DNA of 38,048 bases from Kiritimatiellia bacterium. GTDB lineage: Bacteria; Verrucomicrobiota; Kiritimatiellia; JAQICX01. Where the stretch lies: positions 66,787 to 104,834 of the forward strand of contig JAQICX010000242.1 in assembly GCA_027858345.1 (NCBI GenBank), written 5' to 3'. The translations under genes and the position numbers were made by a program. Under the pieces are notes generated by a model. That model was not told the origin of the DNA, made no database searches, and worked only from the letters and a program-made list of their open reading frames with translations. Positions 8,483 through 17,140 of this stretch are shown piece by piece. How positions within the stretch are numbered: position 1 is the stretch's first letter; each line of letters starts with the position of its first letter.

Positions 8483-9013
8483 ATGAAAAGATGGTCGAGA
8501 CAGAGACATTTGGTGACAACGTTGGTGCTGGTTGGAGTACTGTTTTTGAAGTCAGTTTTTCCAATGGCTTTTCAAGCTGTTCTTGCTGTGCCAGCTGGTG
8601 TTCTTGCTGCAAAATTCTTTGGGACTGATTATGCTATTACTTCAGATTATATTGTTCAAATATATGGTCGTCTGTTTACTGTTAATGTTACCAGTGCTTG
8701 CAGTGCATCATTTTATTTTGCACTTATTTTCTCGCTTCTCTTTGGTCTTTTCTTTGAATACAAGAGAAAATGGTTGTTGTGGCTACCGTTTTTTGCAATA
8801 ATCTTAACAATACTTGTTAATGCATTAAGATTGGTTTTGGTTATCTATTGTGGTGTATTATTTGATGGAATTTTGCAACCTGAATATCAGATTAAGTTGC
8901 ATCTTGGTTTGGGAGTCTTTGTCTTCTTGCCAAGTTTGATTTTGGTGCATTTTCTCTTTGAGAGAAAATTGGCTGTTCTAAAAAAACGCAAGAAGAGAGC
9001 TGATGGACTTTAG
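8483..9013 (+). CDS. Small exosortase-family transpeptidase (XrtK-like)
   Basis: A 176-residue multi-pass inner-membrane protein with the exosortase/archaeosortase catalytic pattern in order: Cys73 in TSACSASFYF, Arg116 in NALRLVLV, and His140 in KLHLGLGVF. In this family Cys and Arg with the downstream His cleave and process C-terminal PEP-CTERM-like sorting signals at the periplasmic face. The short length, without an extra C-terminal domain, fits dedicated exosortases that serve a single neighbouring substrate. The large protein encoded next ends in a matching tripartite tail. A GTG two codons upstream is in frame, but the ATG has a GGGG ribosome-binding site 5 nt upstream and is preferred. 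The subclass name XrtK is recalled from family architecture, not from a search. Confidence 0.85.
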   Translation: MKRWSRQRHLVTTLVLVGVLFLKSVFPMAFQAVLAVPAGVLAAKFFGTDYAITSDYIVQIYGRLFTVNVTSACSASFYFALIFSLLFGLFFEYKRKWLLWLPFFAIILTILVNALRLVLVIYCGVLFDGILQPEYQIKLHLGLGVFVFLPSLILVHFLFERKLAVLKKRKKRADGL

Positions 9014-9353
9014 GGCTGAAAGCCCGAGATAACACAGCCTAGGGTATGCAAACAAATATAATAAGAGCTGAAAGCCTGAGATAAAACATGAATTTCCATG
9101 AACGGATCACCCCTCCCACCTCGCAGGCGAGGTGACCTCCTCTTGGCAAGGGGAGGAGTTTAGGCGAACGAGAGGTTAGTTTGTAGAAACAACGTGTGTA
9201 GCCGAGTCCCTTGGACTATGGAAACAACGCTCAACAAAAAACGAAAAATGTGCTAGTTTGGCTAGACGATCAAGGCAGGAACGTACGTATCACTTATTAC
9301 GTGTTTCAGTGAACTGTGCACTGTACTCTTTTATAAAAGATTGGAGTTATATT
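9013..9353. repeat. Hairpin-rich intergenic repeat cluster
   Basis: The first hairpin, GGGCT-GAA-AGCCC (9013-9025), starts on the last base of the exosortase stop codon and may help terminate transcription. A degenerate second copy of the same GCTGAAAGCC motif is at about 9066-9077. At 9117-9134 CACCTCG-CAGG-CGAGGTG forms a stem, followed directly by a 9-bp stem with a GGC loop at 9136-9156. Sequences of the CCTCC..TTGGCAAGGGGAGG type recur in intergenic space in many bacterial genomes. No gene is seen here; the following CDS has its ribosome-binding site at about 9340. Confidence 0.6.
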
Positions 9354-12206
9354 ATGGAAAAGAAGAAATTATGTGTGTTGATACCTGAGACGATGAGGAA
9401 TCCTTTTGTCTTTTTGAGTGTAATAATTTTGCCTCAGTTGTTTTTGTGGGTTTCTCTTTTTAGGGCATGGAGCTTGCTGAAAGGGGAGTTGTCGGCTGAA
9501 AATATTGCTGGATATCATTGGATAATTATCTTTCACGCGATATTGATTGTTGGCGCAGGGGGTATGACTGTTTTTCTTTGCAAGAGAAAGATGTTGTTTA
9601 ACTGGATATGTGGTTTAATATTTTTTGGTTTTCAGGCTGCACTAGCATACGGTATGTTTTATCAAGTTGATAGTTTAACACCATCAGGTACTCCTGTATG
9701 GATGTTTAATGTTGGCAGTGTGATTTTCATGATGGCGGTTGCCCTGACTCCTGGGTTGTTTTATTCTCTGCTTAATGTTGCTGGTATTAATTTGCCGTTT
9801 AAAAAAGGAAAGGATTTTCTATATTCTTTTTTAGGACTTATTATTATTCCTACCTGTTATTACCTCTGTATGATAGTTCTATCTCAACTATCATATTCTT
9901 GGTCTGATATCTTAGACCACATAATGATGATTATGTTCATACTTGGGACGGCTATAACATTTGTTCTTTTCTTTAGATGTATTCTTCATCTTTACCGCCT
10001 GTATGGAAATAAGCTTTTTATCAAAATTCTAGCTTGTCTTGTTTTTCCCATTGCAGGATTAATATTAAACATTGTAATACCTTTTCCTGCAAATTTACAG
10101 GATTGGACTGTTTATGCGTTGACTATTATCAATGCAGGAGTGATTCTGATTCCAACAACTAATGTGGCTAATACAAAAAATATTTTAATTTATTGTGCAA
10201 GATGCATTATGTTCACTTTTACACTATATTTCTTTTTGCTGTTTCTCCCGTTTTTGCCACTCTCTATTGTTGCAATGATTATCTTTGGTGCAGGCTTTCT
10301 TATTTTGGCTCCAACGTTTTTGTTCTTTATACATGGAAGACTAATTGTTGATGAAGGAAAAGTTTTGGCTCAAAGGTTTGGTTTTCTCAAAGTTATAATA
10401 CTGTTTGTAGTTATGATCTCAGTTCTTCCCGCAATATATACTGCAAGAGCTTTTTGTCATAAGAATGCTTTGATGACTGCGGTTGATGTTGTATATCATC
10501 CTGATTATAGCGTGGCCCAACCAAAGGTGAATACTTATGCAGTTGAAAAGGCACTGAAGAGACTTCAAGCGATGAATGCTGGCATTTATGTGCCAATTCT
10601 TTCTGAATATTATAATAAGATTGTTTTCAATAACATGGTTTTGCCGCAAAATAAGATTGATAAAATTAGTGAAGATTTGTTGGGCAAAAATATATCTAGT
10701 CGTTTTAATAAGGAAACGCAGATGTTTGATATGTTTACATCTGGCTCAACAGGAAGGTCAAGGAGCCTTAATAGAAAGATTCGTCCTCCAAGGCATGTGA
10801 ATGTAACGGGGCTTGGAGTTGTTAGCAAGACTATGGAAAGTTTTACATCTTCAGAAGTTATCGTTTCCATGAAGAATGCCAAAGGTACCCGAGCTGAGTT
10901 TGAATGCGAGGTTGATTTGCCGGAAGGGGTGCTGATTTCCAATTACTGGCTTGATGTCAACGGTAAAGAGGTTGATGGAACTTTGTTTGATAGAAAGTCT
11001 GCCGAATGGGTGTATGGAATGATTCGCGATACAACTCCTAGAGATCCTGGGCTGGTCGTCTATAAAGATAGAGATACTATTAAGCTTAATGTTTATCCTT
11101 TTGAATCATATCAGGAAAGACAGTGTGGTTTTACATTTATATACCCTTCAATGATGAAGGTTGATTTTAGTACAGTTAGCAACTCTTTGAGAATTGTTAG
11201 TTCCTCTGTTGCTGAAGAAACCTTGAGACCGCCAATTGCTGCAGGAGAAGAGTTGGTTCTTATTTCAAAAGGAGCCACAGAATCTTTACCTACAGTTGTT
11301 CGTAAACCATATTATCACATAATGATTGATGTTTCTAAGCAGTCAGCAAATCAAAATGCATGGGAGAATGAAATTCTAGAATCCTTTGTTGACAAGATTG
11401 GCGATAACGATACTAAGGTTACTCTTGTTAATTATGGCAGCTATGATCTTTCAGATGGACAAATGGTTAATTCATCAGAAGTTGTGGAACTTGTTGATAA
11501 AGCATTTGCAGATAGTATTAAATTTAAAGGTGGATTTAATCTTGGTAGGGCATTGAAGAGAGCTGTTCTTGAATATGATGCTGATGATAGCTTATACGAT
11601 AGGGTACCAATCTATATTGTTGTTGGTGCTGGCAAACCTTTGGTCATTGGTAGCCTAGATGAATATCAACGTCTTAAACCTGACACACCAATATATTTGA
11701 ATGCTACAAACTTTACTAGTGCTATACATCCTAACCCAATTCATCTTATGAACGTTGGGGATGACTATAGTGTTATTGAAACAGGCAAGGATATTGTTTT
11801 GATTGCTAATGGTTCTGATGTCTCCTGTTTTGAGCAGGCTACTGGTTTATGGTTGCCAATTGCTTCAGAGATAGTTACTGAGAATTCTTTGTCTGAAACC
11901 TATATTAAGGGGATGAAACTTTGGAATGATTACACTCAAATGGCGGTTTTCCCTGAAACTCTAAGTGCAAATAGGAGGCAATTACTTGCCCAAGCAAGAG
12001 ATTGTGGAATCTTGTATCCTGAGGTTGCGTATATTGTTTTGGAAAATAGCGCTCAGATTGAGTTTCTGAAGCTTGCTGAAAAGCAGGCACTTGATAGCAA
12101 TGATGCTCTTGAGTTTGATGCGCCTGCTCCGGGATTACTGTTTTTGCTTGTGCCGTTCATGCTTTGGCAGTTTGTCTCCTCACGCAGAAAAAAGAGACCA
12201 AACTAA
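9354..12206 (+). CDS. Multi-pass VIT/vWA protein with exosortase sorting tail (MSEP-CTERM-like)
   Basis: A 950-residue membrane protein. The N-terminal half (about residues 15-375) holds roughly ten hydrophobic helices. Beyond them lies a VIT-like domain (about 455-615, with EFECEVDLPEG and the later KLNVYPF) and a vWA-like domain beginning near IDVSKQS. The extreme C-terminus has a DAPAPG motif, one hydrophobic helix (LLFLLVPFMLWQFV) and a basic end (SSRRKKRPN), the tripartite layout of an exosortase target. Large proteins of this type beside a small exosortase are known as the MSEP-CTERM/XrtK pair. Here the motif reads APAPG rather than MSEP. The ATG at 9354 has GGAG 8 nt upstream and is preferred to an in-frame TTG 96 nt earlier. 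The biological role is unknown. Confidence 0.8.
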   Translation: MEKKKLCVLIPETMRNPFVFLSVIILPQLFLWVSLFRAWSLLKGELSAENIAGYHWIIIFHAILIVGAGGMTVFLCKRKMLFNWICGLIFFGFQAALAYGMFYQVDSLTPSGTPVWMFNVGSVIFMMAVALTPGLFYSLLNVAGINLPFKKGKDFLYSFLGLIIIPTCYYLCMIVLSQLSYSWSDILDHIMMIMFILGTAITFVLFFRCILHLYRLYGNKLFIKILACLVFPIAGLILNIVIPFPANLQDWTVYALTIINAGVILIPTTNVANTKNILIYCARCIMFTFTLYFFLLFLPFLPLSIVAMIIFGAGFLILAPTFLFFIHGRLIVDEGKVLAQRFGFLKVIILFVVMISVLPAIYTARAFCHKNALMTAVDVVYHPDYSVAQPKVNTYAVEKALKRLQAMNAGIYVPILSEYYNKIVFNNMVLPQNKIDKISEDLLGKNISSRFNKETQMFDMFTSGSTGRSRSLNRKIRPPRHVNVTGLGVVSKTMESFTSSEVIVSMKNAKGTRAEFECEVDLPEGVLISNYWLDVNGKEVDGTLFDRKSAEWVYGMIRDTTPRDPGLVVYKDRDTIKLNVYPFESYQERQCGFTFIYPSMMKVDFSTVSNSLRIVSSSVAEETLRPPIAAGEELVLISKGATESLPTVVRKPYYHIMIDVSKQSANQNAWENEILESFVDKIGDNDTKVTLVNYGSYDLSDGQMVNSSEVVELVDKAFADSIKFKGGFNLGRALKRAVLEYDADDSLYDRVPIYIVVGAGKPLVIGSLDEYQRLKPDTPIYLNATNFTSAIHPNPIHLMNVGDDYSVIETGKDIVLIANGSDVSCFEQATGLWLPIASEIVTENSLSETYIKGMKLWNDYTQMAVFPETLSANRRQLLAQARDCGILYPEVAYIVLENSAQIEFLKLAEKQALDSNDALEFDAPAPGLLFLLVPFMLWQFVSSRRKKRPN

Positions 12207-12585
12207 AGCTTGGTGTTCTACAAAAAATCCGAGCAGGAGCGACTCGGCTATCCGCCTTCGTTCCTTGGTCTCGGAAGTGGAGTTTGGAATCAAAAAAAAT
12301 AGCAGAAACAATTGTTTAACAACTGTTCTGCTATCGGTTGCCTATATTCTTGACCCTTGTCAACTAATAACTAAAAACTAGAAGCTAACAACTATTTAGG
12401 GCATCCTGTTCAATTCATAACCTGTTTTTTAACAAGGTATTATGCTGTACTAACGACCCAGCTACTAACTAAGTTATACAATTATATGTTGTTCTAAAAC
12501 CAATATAATTATTAACCGGGCTAAAACGCTTGCAGATGAACTTTTATATAAAGTTATTCAGTTTATGACTTTGTAATGCGATATC
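12207..12585. other. Gene-free spacer with a 36-nt palindrome
   Basis: No coding sequence is credible here. The notable item is an imperfect palindrome at 12299-12334, with outer arms ATAGCAGAA and TTCTGCTAT. It is preceded by eight A residues, so on the minus strand it would be a stem followed by a T-run, terminator-like, for transcripts arriving from the ybeY side. Its arm sequence resembles the AACAATAGCAGAAC motif in the repeats around the four-helix-bundle gene. Confidence 0.45.
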
Positions 12586-12860
12586 ATGCATCTTATAGGT
12601 CATTTCGCTTCGCTACATTGCTCTTGCAATTTTATTTTTAGTTGCAAAAGCCTCTCTGCATCTTCGCCTTGAGTGTCACTGCAATGAGTTACCCCGCTAT
12701 CACTTTGCCTTTTTAAGCAAAGTGATAGCGAGGCGAAAATGCTTTAAATCAAGATTTCAGGAATCAACTTGTTGAGACTGGAGGTAGGCCATTACACTGC
12801 GTTTCCAGCCTCACTCCCGATGGTCGTGGTTCAACAGTAGCGAAGCGTCCTATCTTGCAT
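12586..12860. mobile_element. TIR-bounded intergenic element E
   Basis: The left end (12586-12616) contains ATGCA, ATAGG and CGCTTCGCTAC. The right end (12837-12860) contains the reverse complements GTAGCGAAGCG, CCTAT and TTGCAT in the same order, with a 5-nt length difference. In the middle sits a perfect 14-bp hairpin (CGCTATCACTTTGC, 12695-12708, pairing with 12717-12730 around an 8-nt loop). There is no T-run after the hairpin on the plus strand. There is no gene. It is probably a non-autonomous mobile unit inserted downstream of ybeY. Confidence 0.5.
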
Positions 12861-12873
12861 TAAACAGTAGCCC

Positions 12874-13317
12874 CTATAATAGGTTTAGTTTCTGAGCTTC
12901 AGATAGCCAGCGAAGTTCACGGCGTCTCATTCTGTTATATTCAATTTCAGATGCATCATTGGCACCAGATAGGTGATCGAATCCATGTGCAATATACAAT
13001 GCCAGCTCTTTCTGGAATGTAAAGCTCTTTTTGAAATGGTCAAAAGCATATTCAACGTTGACAATGATTTCTCCAGAGAATGTATCTTCGCCAGGAAAAG
13101 GTGGAAGAGTATATGTTATTACATCGGTTGGATAATCATGCTGTAAGTGGATTTTGTTAATCTCTTGACTCTGTATGTTGTTCACAATAACAACCGAGAT
13201 TTCATCCCACTCTTTTGATGATATTCTTTGAAGCTTTGTAAAGAAAAAATCAGCTAGTTTTTTCAACTGATTTTTTTTCAGCTTTTGTGTTTTCTGGTTG
13301 TTTATTATTGTTATCAT
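12874..13317 (-). CDS. ybeY: Endoribonuclease / rRNA maturation factor YbeY
   Basis: A 147-residue single-domain metalloprotein of the UPF0054 family, which acts in 16S rRNA 3'-end processing and ribosome quality control. The conserved strand pair is present (YPTDVITYTLP, then FSGEIIVN), followed by the metal site HGFDHLSGAND, with His111 and His115. The third ligand position holds Asp121 instead of the usual His. The start MITIINNQ (13317) fits the usual N-terminus better than the upstream ATG at 13344, which would add nine residues; neither has a clear ribosome-binding site. The coding region begins within the last 68 nt of the HD-phosphohydrolase gene. The ybeY/HD-hydrolase pair is a widely conserved bacterial neighbourhood. 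Confidence 0.92.
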   Translation of the reverse strand: MITIINNQKTQKLKKNQLKKLADFFFTKLQRISSKEWDEISVVIVNNIQSQEINKIHLQHDYPTDVITYTLPPFPGEDTFSGEIIVNVEYAFDHFKKSFTFQKELALYIAHGFDHLSGANDASEIEYNRMRRRELRWLSEAQKLNLL

Positions 13318-14848
13318 CGTCTTTAGGATATGCAATTCTGCCATGCATTATATTTGATAAGGAGAATACAAAAGATTTTTTAATTTTATTCAGTTCAGCA
13401 AATGTAAGTTGTGTATTATCCAATTGACCATCTTTAAGTCTTGCAGTTACTATTGTATCAATTAGATTCTGCAATGAGTTTTTGTTTGGCTTTTCTATAG
13501 ATCTTGATGCCGCCTCAATGGAGTCTGCAAGACTTATAATGGCTATTTCTTTTGACATTGGTTTTGGTCCAGGATAACTAAAGTCTGTTTTTGAAATTTC
13601 AGCCTTATTGTTTGTGCTGTTTTCAAGTTCAAGCTCAAGTTGTTTTTTTGCCTTATGGTGAAAGAATGAGACTAGTGATGTTCCATGATGCTGCCTAATA
13701 GCATCCTTAACAATTTGAGGAAGGTTATGGGTAATGGCACGGCTTATACCTTCTTTGACATGAGATGTGATTATTAGAGTACTCATACTTGGTAATAGAT
13801 TATCGTGCGGATTTTCATCTGATGATATATTTTCTGTAAAAAACTCTGGTTTCGTCAATTTGCCTATATCATGATAATATGAACATACTCTGGCAGCCAA
13901 TGGGTTTGCTCCAATTTCCTCTGCTGCAGCTTGTGCCAAATTTGCCACAACTAAGCTATGGTGGTATGTTCCTGGAGCTTTCATTGCCAAGCGTTGTAAT
14001 AGGGGATGGCTTAGATCTGATAACTCAAAAAGAGTTATGTCAGAGGTTATATTAAATAATTTTTCAATAAGTGGCAAAAGTATTATTGTTGCAATTGCAG
14101 ATATTAGTGTTCCTGATAAGCATGCAAGAGCCTGTTTAATAATCAGCGAGTAATCAAAATGATTCACGTTTAAGGCAGTGATGATTGGTATGCATATTAG
14201 CTGAGCCATTCCAACTTTGAAACTTGTAGTTATTAGTTTTGACCTTGTCTTAATATGCAAACCAAGGTCAGTTGCAACAGCTGTAGAGATCATTCCCATT
14301 GAAAATATGTATATTGGATCGGCATAGTTTTTAACTAGAATTGCTATAATCAAACTCATCCATAGCCCTAGCATTATTCCAAGTCTTCTGCTATGAAACA
14401 TGGTTCCCAGGAATGGTGCCATTGCATATGGTAGGTAGTAGGGAAGAAGATTGGGGACAATGCTCACAGAGTCTGATGTATATGCAATGAGCCTGGTTAG
14501 CACCATTGTACATAAAAGTATGAAAACGGAAAGAAAGAGTAGTTTGTTGTTTTTTAGAAAGTCCTTGATGACAGTATTGAGTAATATCCCATACGCAATA
14601 ATTGCTACAAAGAAAAATAACGAACGTTCTATAGCTCTGAATGTTGTACAGAATAGCCCTGCACCTGTTGCATGGAAACTTTCCCTATGCAAGGTTAGAA
14701 GAACAAAAGCAATCCATAAAATTATTGCAAGATAGAAAGCTACAATCGGTCTTTGGAAAAATGGAAGTTTACCCGTTTGTTCCTTACTGTGCTGCTTCTC
14801 TTTTTTTCTTGTATTACGTTTTCTGGCCTTTGATATAGCATCATTCAT
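13250..14848 (-). CDS. 7TM HD-family phosphohydrolase (PgpH-like), lacking the large extracellular domain
   Basis: A 532-residue membrane protein. A basic N-terminus (1-29) is followed by seven to eight hydrophobic helices (about 33-262) and a cytoplasmic HD domain (about 280-480) with APGTYHHSLV (His297) and the metal-binding dyad YYHDIGKL (His326, Asp327), then ITSHVKEG and RQHHGT. This is the PgpH class, whose characterised members hydrolyse c-di-AMP. Canonical PgpH proteins carry a large extracellular 7TMR-HDED domain between the first two helices. Here helix 1 and helix 2 are separated by only about 20 residues, so that domain is absent. The gene overlaps ybeY. Substrate assignment to c-di-AMP is inferred from the family. 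Confidence 0.88.
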   Translation of the reverse strand: MNDAISKARKRNTRKKEKQHSKEQTGKLPFFQRPIVAFYLAIILWIAFVLLTLHRESFHATGAGLFCTTFRAIERSLFFFVAIIAYGILLNTVIKDFLKNNKLLFLSVFILLCTMVLTRLIAYTSDSVSIVPNLLPYYLPYAMAPFLGTMFHSRRLGIMLGLWMSLIIAILVKNYADPIYIFSMGMISTAVATDLGLHIKTRSKLITTSFKVGMAQLICIPIITALNVNHFDYSLIIKQALACLSGTLISAIATIILLPLIEKLFNITSDITLFELSDLSHPLLQRLAMKAPGTYHHSLVVANLAQAAAEEIGANPLAARVCSYYHDIGKLTKPEFFTENISSDENPHDNLLPSMSTLIITSHVKEGISRAITHNLPQIVKDAIRQHHGTSLVSFFHHKAKKQLELELENSTNNKAEISKTDFSYPGPKPMSKEIAIISLADSIEAASRSIEKPNKNSLQNLIDTIVTARLKDGQLDNTQLTFAELNKIKKSFVFSLSNIMHGRIAYPKDDDNNNKQPENTKAEKKSVEKTS

Positions 14849-14919
14849 AATATTTTATACCCTTATTTTTCGCTATGGTATACTAAAAAACTGTAAATGT
14901 CAAATTATTGATTTGAGAC

Positions 14920-15146
14920 TGGACTGTGCCCTTGATTTTTCGGTTGAATGCCTCTCCGATCACAGATCGGACTCTACATTTTCTGCGAACAACATTATTT
15001 GCAAGTAATGTAGTGTCCGAACTATGTTCGGGAAAAATACTTTCATAACAATCATTTCAAATAGTAGAAAACAAGAAATAGGTTCCTGATTTTATTGGAT
15101 GAAACACAACTTTGTATCTCCAACCGGAAAACCAAGGACAATGCTC
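14920..15146. mobile_element. TIR-bounded intergenic element B
   Basis: The left end has CTTGATTTTTCGGTTG (about 14931-14946). The right end (about 15121-15137), read on the minus strand, gives CTTGGTTTTCCGGTTG. Within it lie two triloop hairpins: TCCGATC-ACA-GATCGGA (14955-14971) and CCGAAC-TAT-GTTCGG (15017-15031). The ends match those of element C closely, so the two appear to be one family. The remaining spacer up to clpX holds nothing I recognise. Confidence 0.5.
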
Positions 15147-15255
15147 TTAATTTTCAGGTCAGCTCTAGCTATGACAATGTTTTTCATGCTGTCACGCAAG
15201 AGAGAGACGTAGCACCTATGATTTATCACTTATACTGCGTTGTGAAGCCAGTAAT

Positions 15256-16506
15256 CTATGCTTCCAGGATTTCTTTCATATACTTCTTGGTGATTCTGAT
15301 TGTTTCAGGATTTTTAGACTCAGGAGAATCAAACATAATGTTCAGCATGATTTTCTCGAAAATAGACCTTAAACCTCTGGCACCAGTTTTTTTTGCAATT
15401 GCAATTTCGGCAATTTCATTAAGAGCAGCCTTATCAAAGGTAAGCTGTATGCCATCAATGGCCATTAGTTTCTTGAATTGCTTGACAATGCTATTGTTTG
15501 GTTTTGTGATGATTTCAAGAAGTTCTTCTTTTGAAAGTTCTTTAAGAGATGCAATAACTGGTAGACGTCCGACAAATTCAGGTATTAATCCAAACTGTAT
15601 TAAGTCTTCTGTTTCAATCTCGTTAGTTTGTTCTTCTTCATTGGCTTTATTATATTCTTGGGCAAAACCAAGACTACCAGCACCATGGCGCTTGTGTATT
15701 ATGTCTTGTAGACCAACAAATGCTCCACCGCATATAAACAAAATGTTTCCAGTGTTGATTTCGATATATTTTTGTTCAGGATGTTTTCTGCCACCGGCAG
15801 GTGGAACACGTGCAATAGTTCCTTCAATAATTTTTAGAAGAGCCTGTTGTACTCCTTCACCAGAAACATCTCTAGTAATTGATACATTACCAGTTCTTTT
15901 TCCAATCTTATCAATCTCATCAACATATATGATGCCGTGCTCAGCTTTTTCAATATCCATATCCGCATTGCGAATAAGGTTAAGAAGTATATTCTCAACA
16001 TCTTCGCCAACATAGCCCGCTTCTGTCAATGTTGTCGCATCTGCAATTGCAAATGGAACATCAAGCATTTTTGCTAGTGTTTTTGCAAGTAAAGTCTTTC
16101 CTGAACCTGTTGGCCCCATAAGAAGAATATTACTTTTTTCAATCTCAACATCTTTTAATGATTCAGGAAGATTGTTATCTTTTGGATCGATCAAAGAGTG
16201 TTTTAACCTTTTATAATGGTTGTGAACAGCAACAGATAGAACTCGTTTAGCATAAGAGTGTCCAATTACATACCTGTCAAGATGGTCCATGATTTGACGT
16301 GGTGATGGGACTGTTTCTAAATTCTCAAGTGAAAAACCTTTTTCCTTTTCTGGTTCTGGCTTTACAAGTCCAACCATTTCTGCACATGCTTCGACACATT
16401 TGTTGCATATGTGCACATCATCAGGTCCCGAAAGCAACTGTTCGGTCATGTATGCCGGATGACCACAAAAACTACATTTTGGCTCTTTTTTATCGTTTTT
16501 ACTCAT
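15256..16506 (-). CDS. clpX: ATP-dependent Clp protease ATP-binding subunit ClpX
   Basis: A 416-residue AAA+ unfoldase that delivers substrates to ClpP. The N-terminal zinc-binding domain shows Cys11, Cys14, Cys34 and Cys37. The AAA+ core has Walker A GPTGSGKT (131-138), Walker B IIYVDEIDKI, the pore-type region and the sensor segment ending in GARGLRSIFE. The start at 16506 (MSKNDKKEPKCSFC) matches family N-termini and lies 4 nt after the clpP stop; a frame start 45 nt further upstream would run into clpP. The tig-clpP-clpX order is the conserved bacterial arrangement and indicates one transcript from the tig side. Confidence 0.98.
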   Translation of the reverse strand: MSKNDKKEPKCSFCGHPAYMTEQLLSGPDDVHICNKCVEACAEMVGLVKPEPEKEKGFSLENLETVPSPRQIMDHLDRYVIGHSYAKRVLSVAVHNHYKRLKHSLIDPKDNNLPESLKDVEIEKSNILLMGPTGSGKTLLAKTLAKMLDVPFAIADATTLTEAGYVGEDVENILLNLIRNADMDIEKAEHGIIYVDEIDKIGKRTGNVSITRDVSGEGVQQALLKIIEGTIARVPPAGGRKHPEQKYIEINTGNILFICGGAFVGLQDIIHKRHGAGSLGFAQEYNKANEEEQTNEIETEDLIQFGLIPEFVGRLPVIASLKELSKEELLEIITKPNNSIVKQFKKLMAIDGIQLTFDKAALNEIAEIAIAKKTGARGLRSIFEKIMLNIMFDSPESKNPETIRITKKYMKEILEA

Positions 16507-16510
16507 AATA

Positions 16511-17119
16511 TTATTTGCTCTTTTGTTCAGTAGGCAGGATAACTTGGTCAATTAAACCATAGTCCATTGATTCCTTTGCAGACATAAAGAAGTCTCTGTC
16601 AGAGTCTTTGGCTATTTGTTCTTTTTTCTTGCCGCAGCTATCTGCTAAGATACCATTTAATAAATCTCTTTGCTTAAGAATTTCAGTTGCCTGAATGCTG
16701 ATGTCAGAAGCTTGCCCTTGAGCACCACCCCATGGTTGGTGAATCATAATTCTTGCATGCGGAAGGGCATATCTTTTCCCTTTTGTTCCTGCCGCCAATA
16801 GTACAGCACCAAAACTTGCAGCAAGTCCAATGCAGTATGTTTCAACAGGGCATTTCATGAATTTCATTGTGTCATAAATTGCAAAACCAGCAGTAACTGA
16901 TCCGCCTGGTGAATTTATGTATATGCTAATTGATTTTTCCGGATCTTCAGCTTGAAGAAACAGTAGTTGTGCTACAACTAAATTTGCTATTACGTCATCT
17001 ATAGCTGACCCTATAAATATGATTCTATCTTTCAATAGTCTTGAATAGATGTCGTATGAACGTTCACCTCTACCAGTTTGTTCTACGACCATTGGTACTA
17101 GTTGATTATGGTTTGACAT
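16511..17119 (-). CDS. clpP: ATP-dependent Clp protease proteolytic subunit ClpP
   Basis: A 202-residue serine protease subunit that forms the tetradecameric chamber. The catalytic triad is visible: Ser102 in GLAASFGA, His127 in [13 protein letters not shown] and Asp176 in DRDFFMS. The N-terminus is short, as in mature ClpP, with [20 protein letters not shown] matching the family axial-loop region. The substitution Phe for the usual Met after the catalytic Ser is minor. It lies between tig (21-nt gap) and clpX (4-nt gap) and would be co-transcribed with them. Confidence 0.98.
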   Translation of the reverse strand: MSNHNQLVPMVVEQTGRGERSYDIYSRLLKDRIIFIGSAIDDVIANLVVAQLLFLQAEDPEKSISIYINSPGGSVTAGFAIYDTMKFMKCPVETYCIGLAASFGAVLLAAGTKGKRYALPHARIMIHQPWGGAQGQASDISIQATEILKQRDLLNGILADSCGKKKEQIAKDSDRDFFMSAKESMDYGLIDQVILPTEQKSK

Positions 17120-17140
17120 TGTTGTTTCCTATTCTAATAA

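Noticed and set aside
9258-9353. TTG start giving 32 extra residues to the VIT/vWA protein
   Set aside because: The ATG at 9354 has a clear GGAG site and a normal hydrophobic N-terminus; the extension overlaps repeat sequence.
12695-12730. Rho-independent terminator
   Set aside because: The 14-bp stem is perfect but is followed by GAGGCG rather than a T-run on either strand.
15095-16015. 306-codon plus-strand frame
   Set aside because: It lies antisense to clpX, whose conserved motifs fix the real strand; it is a shadow.
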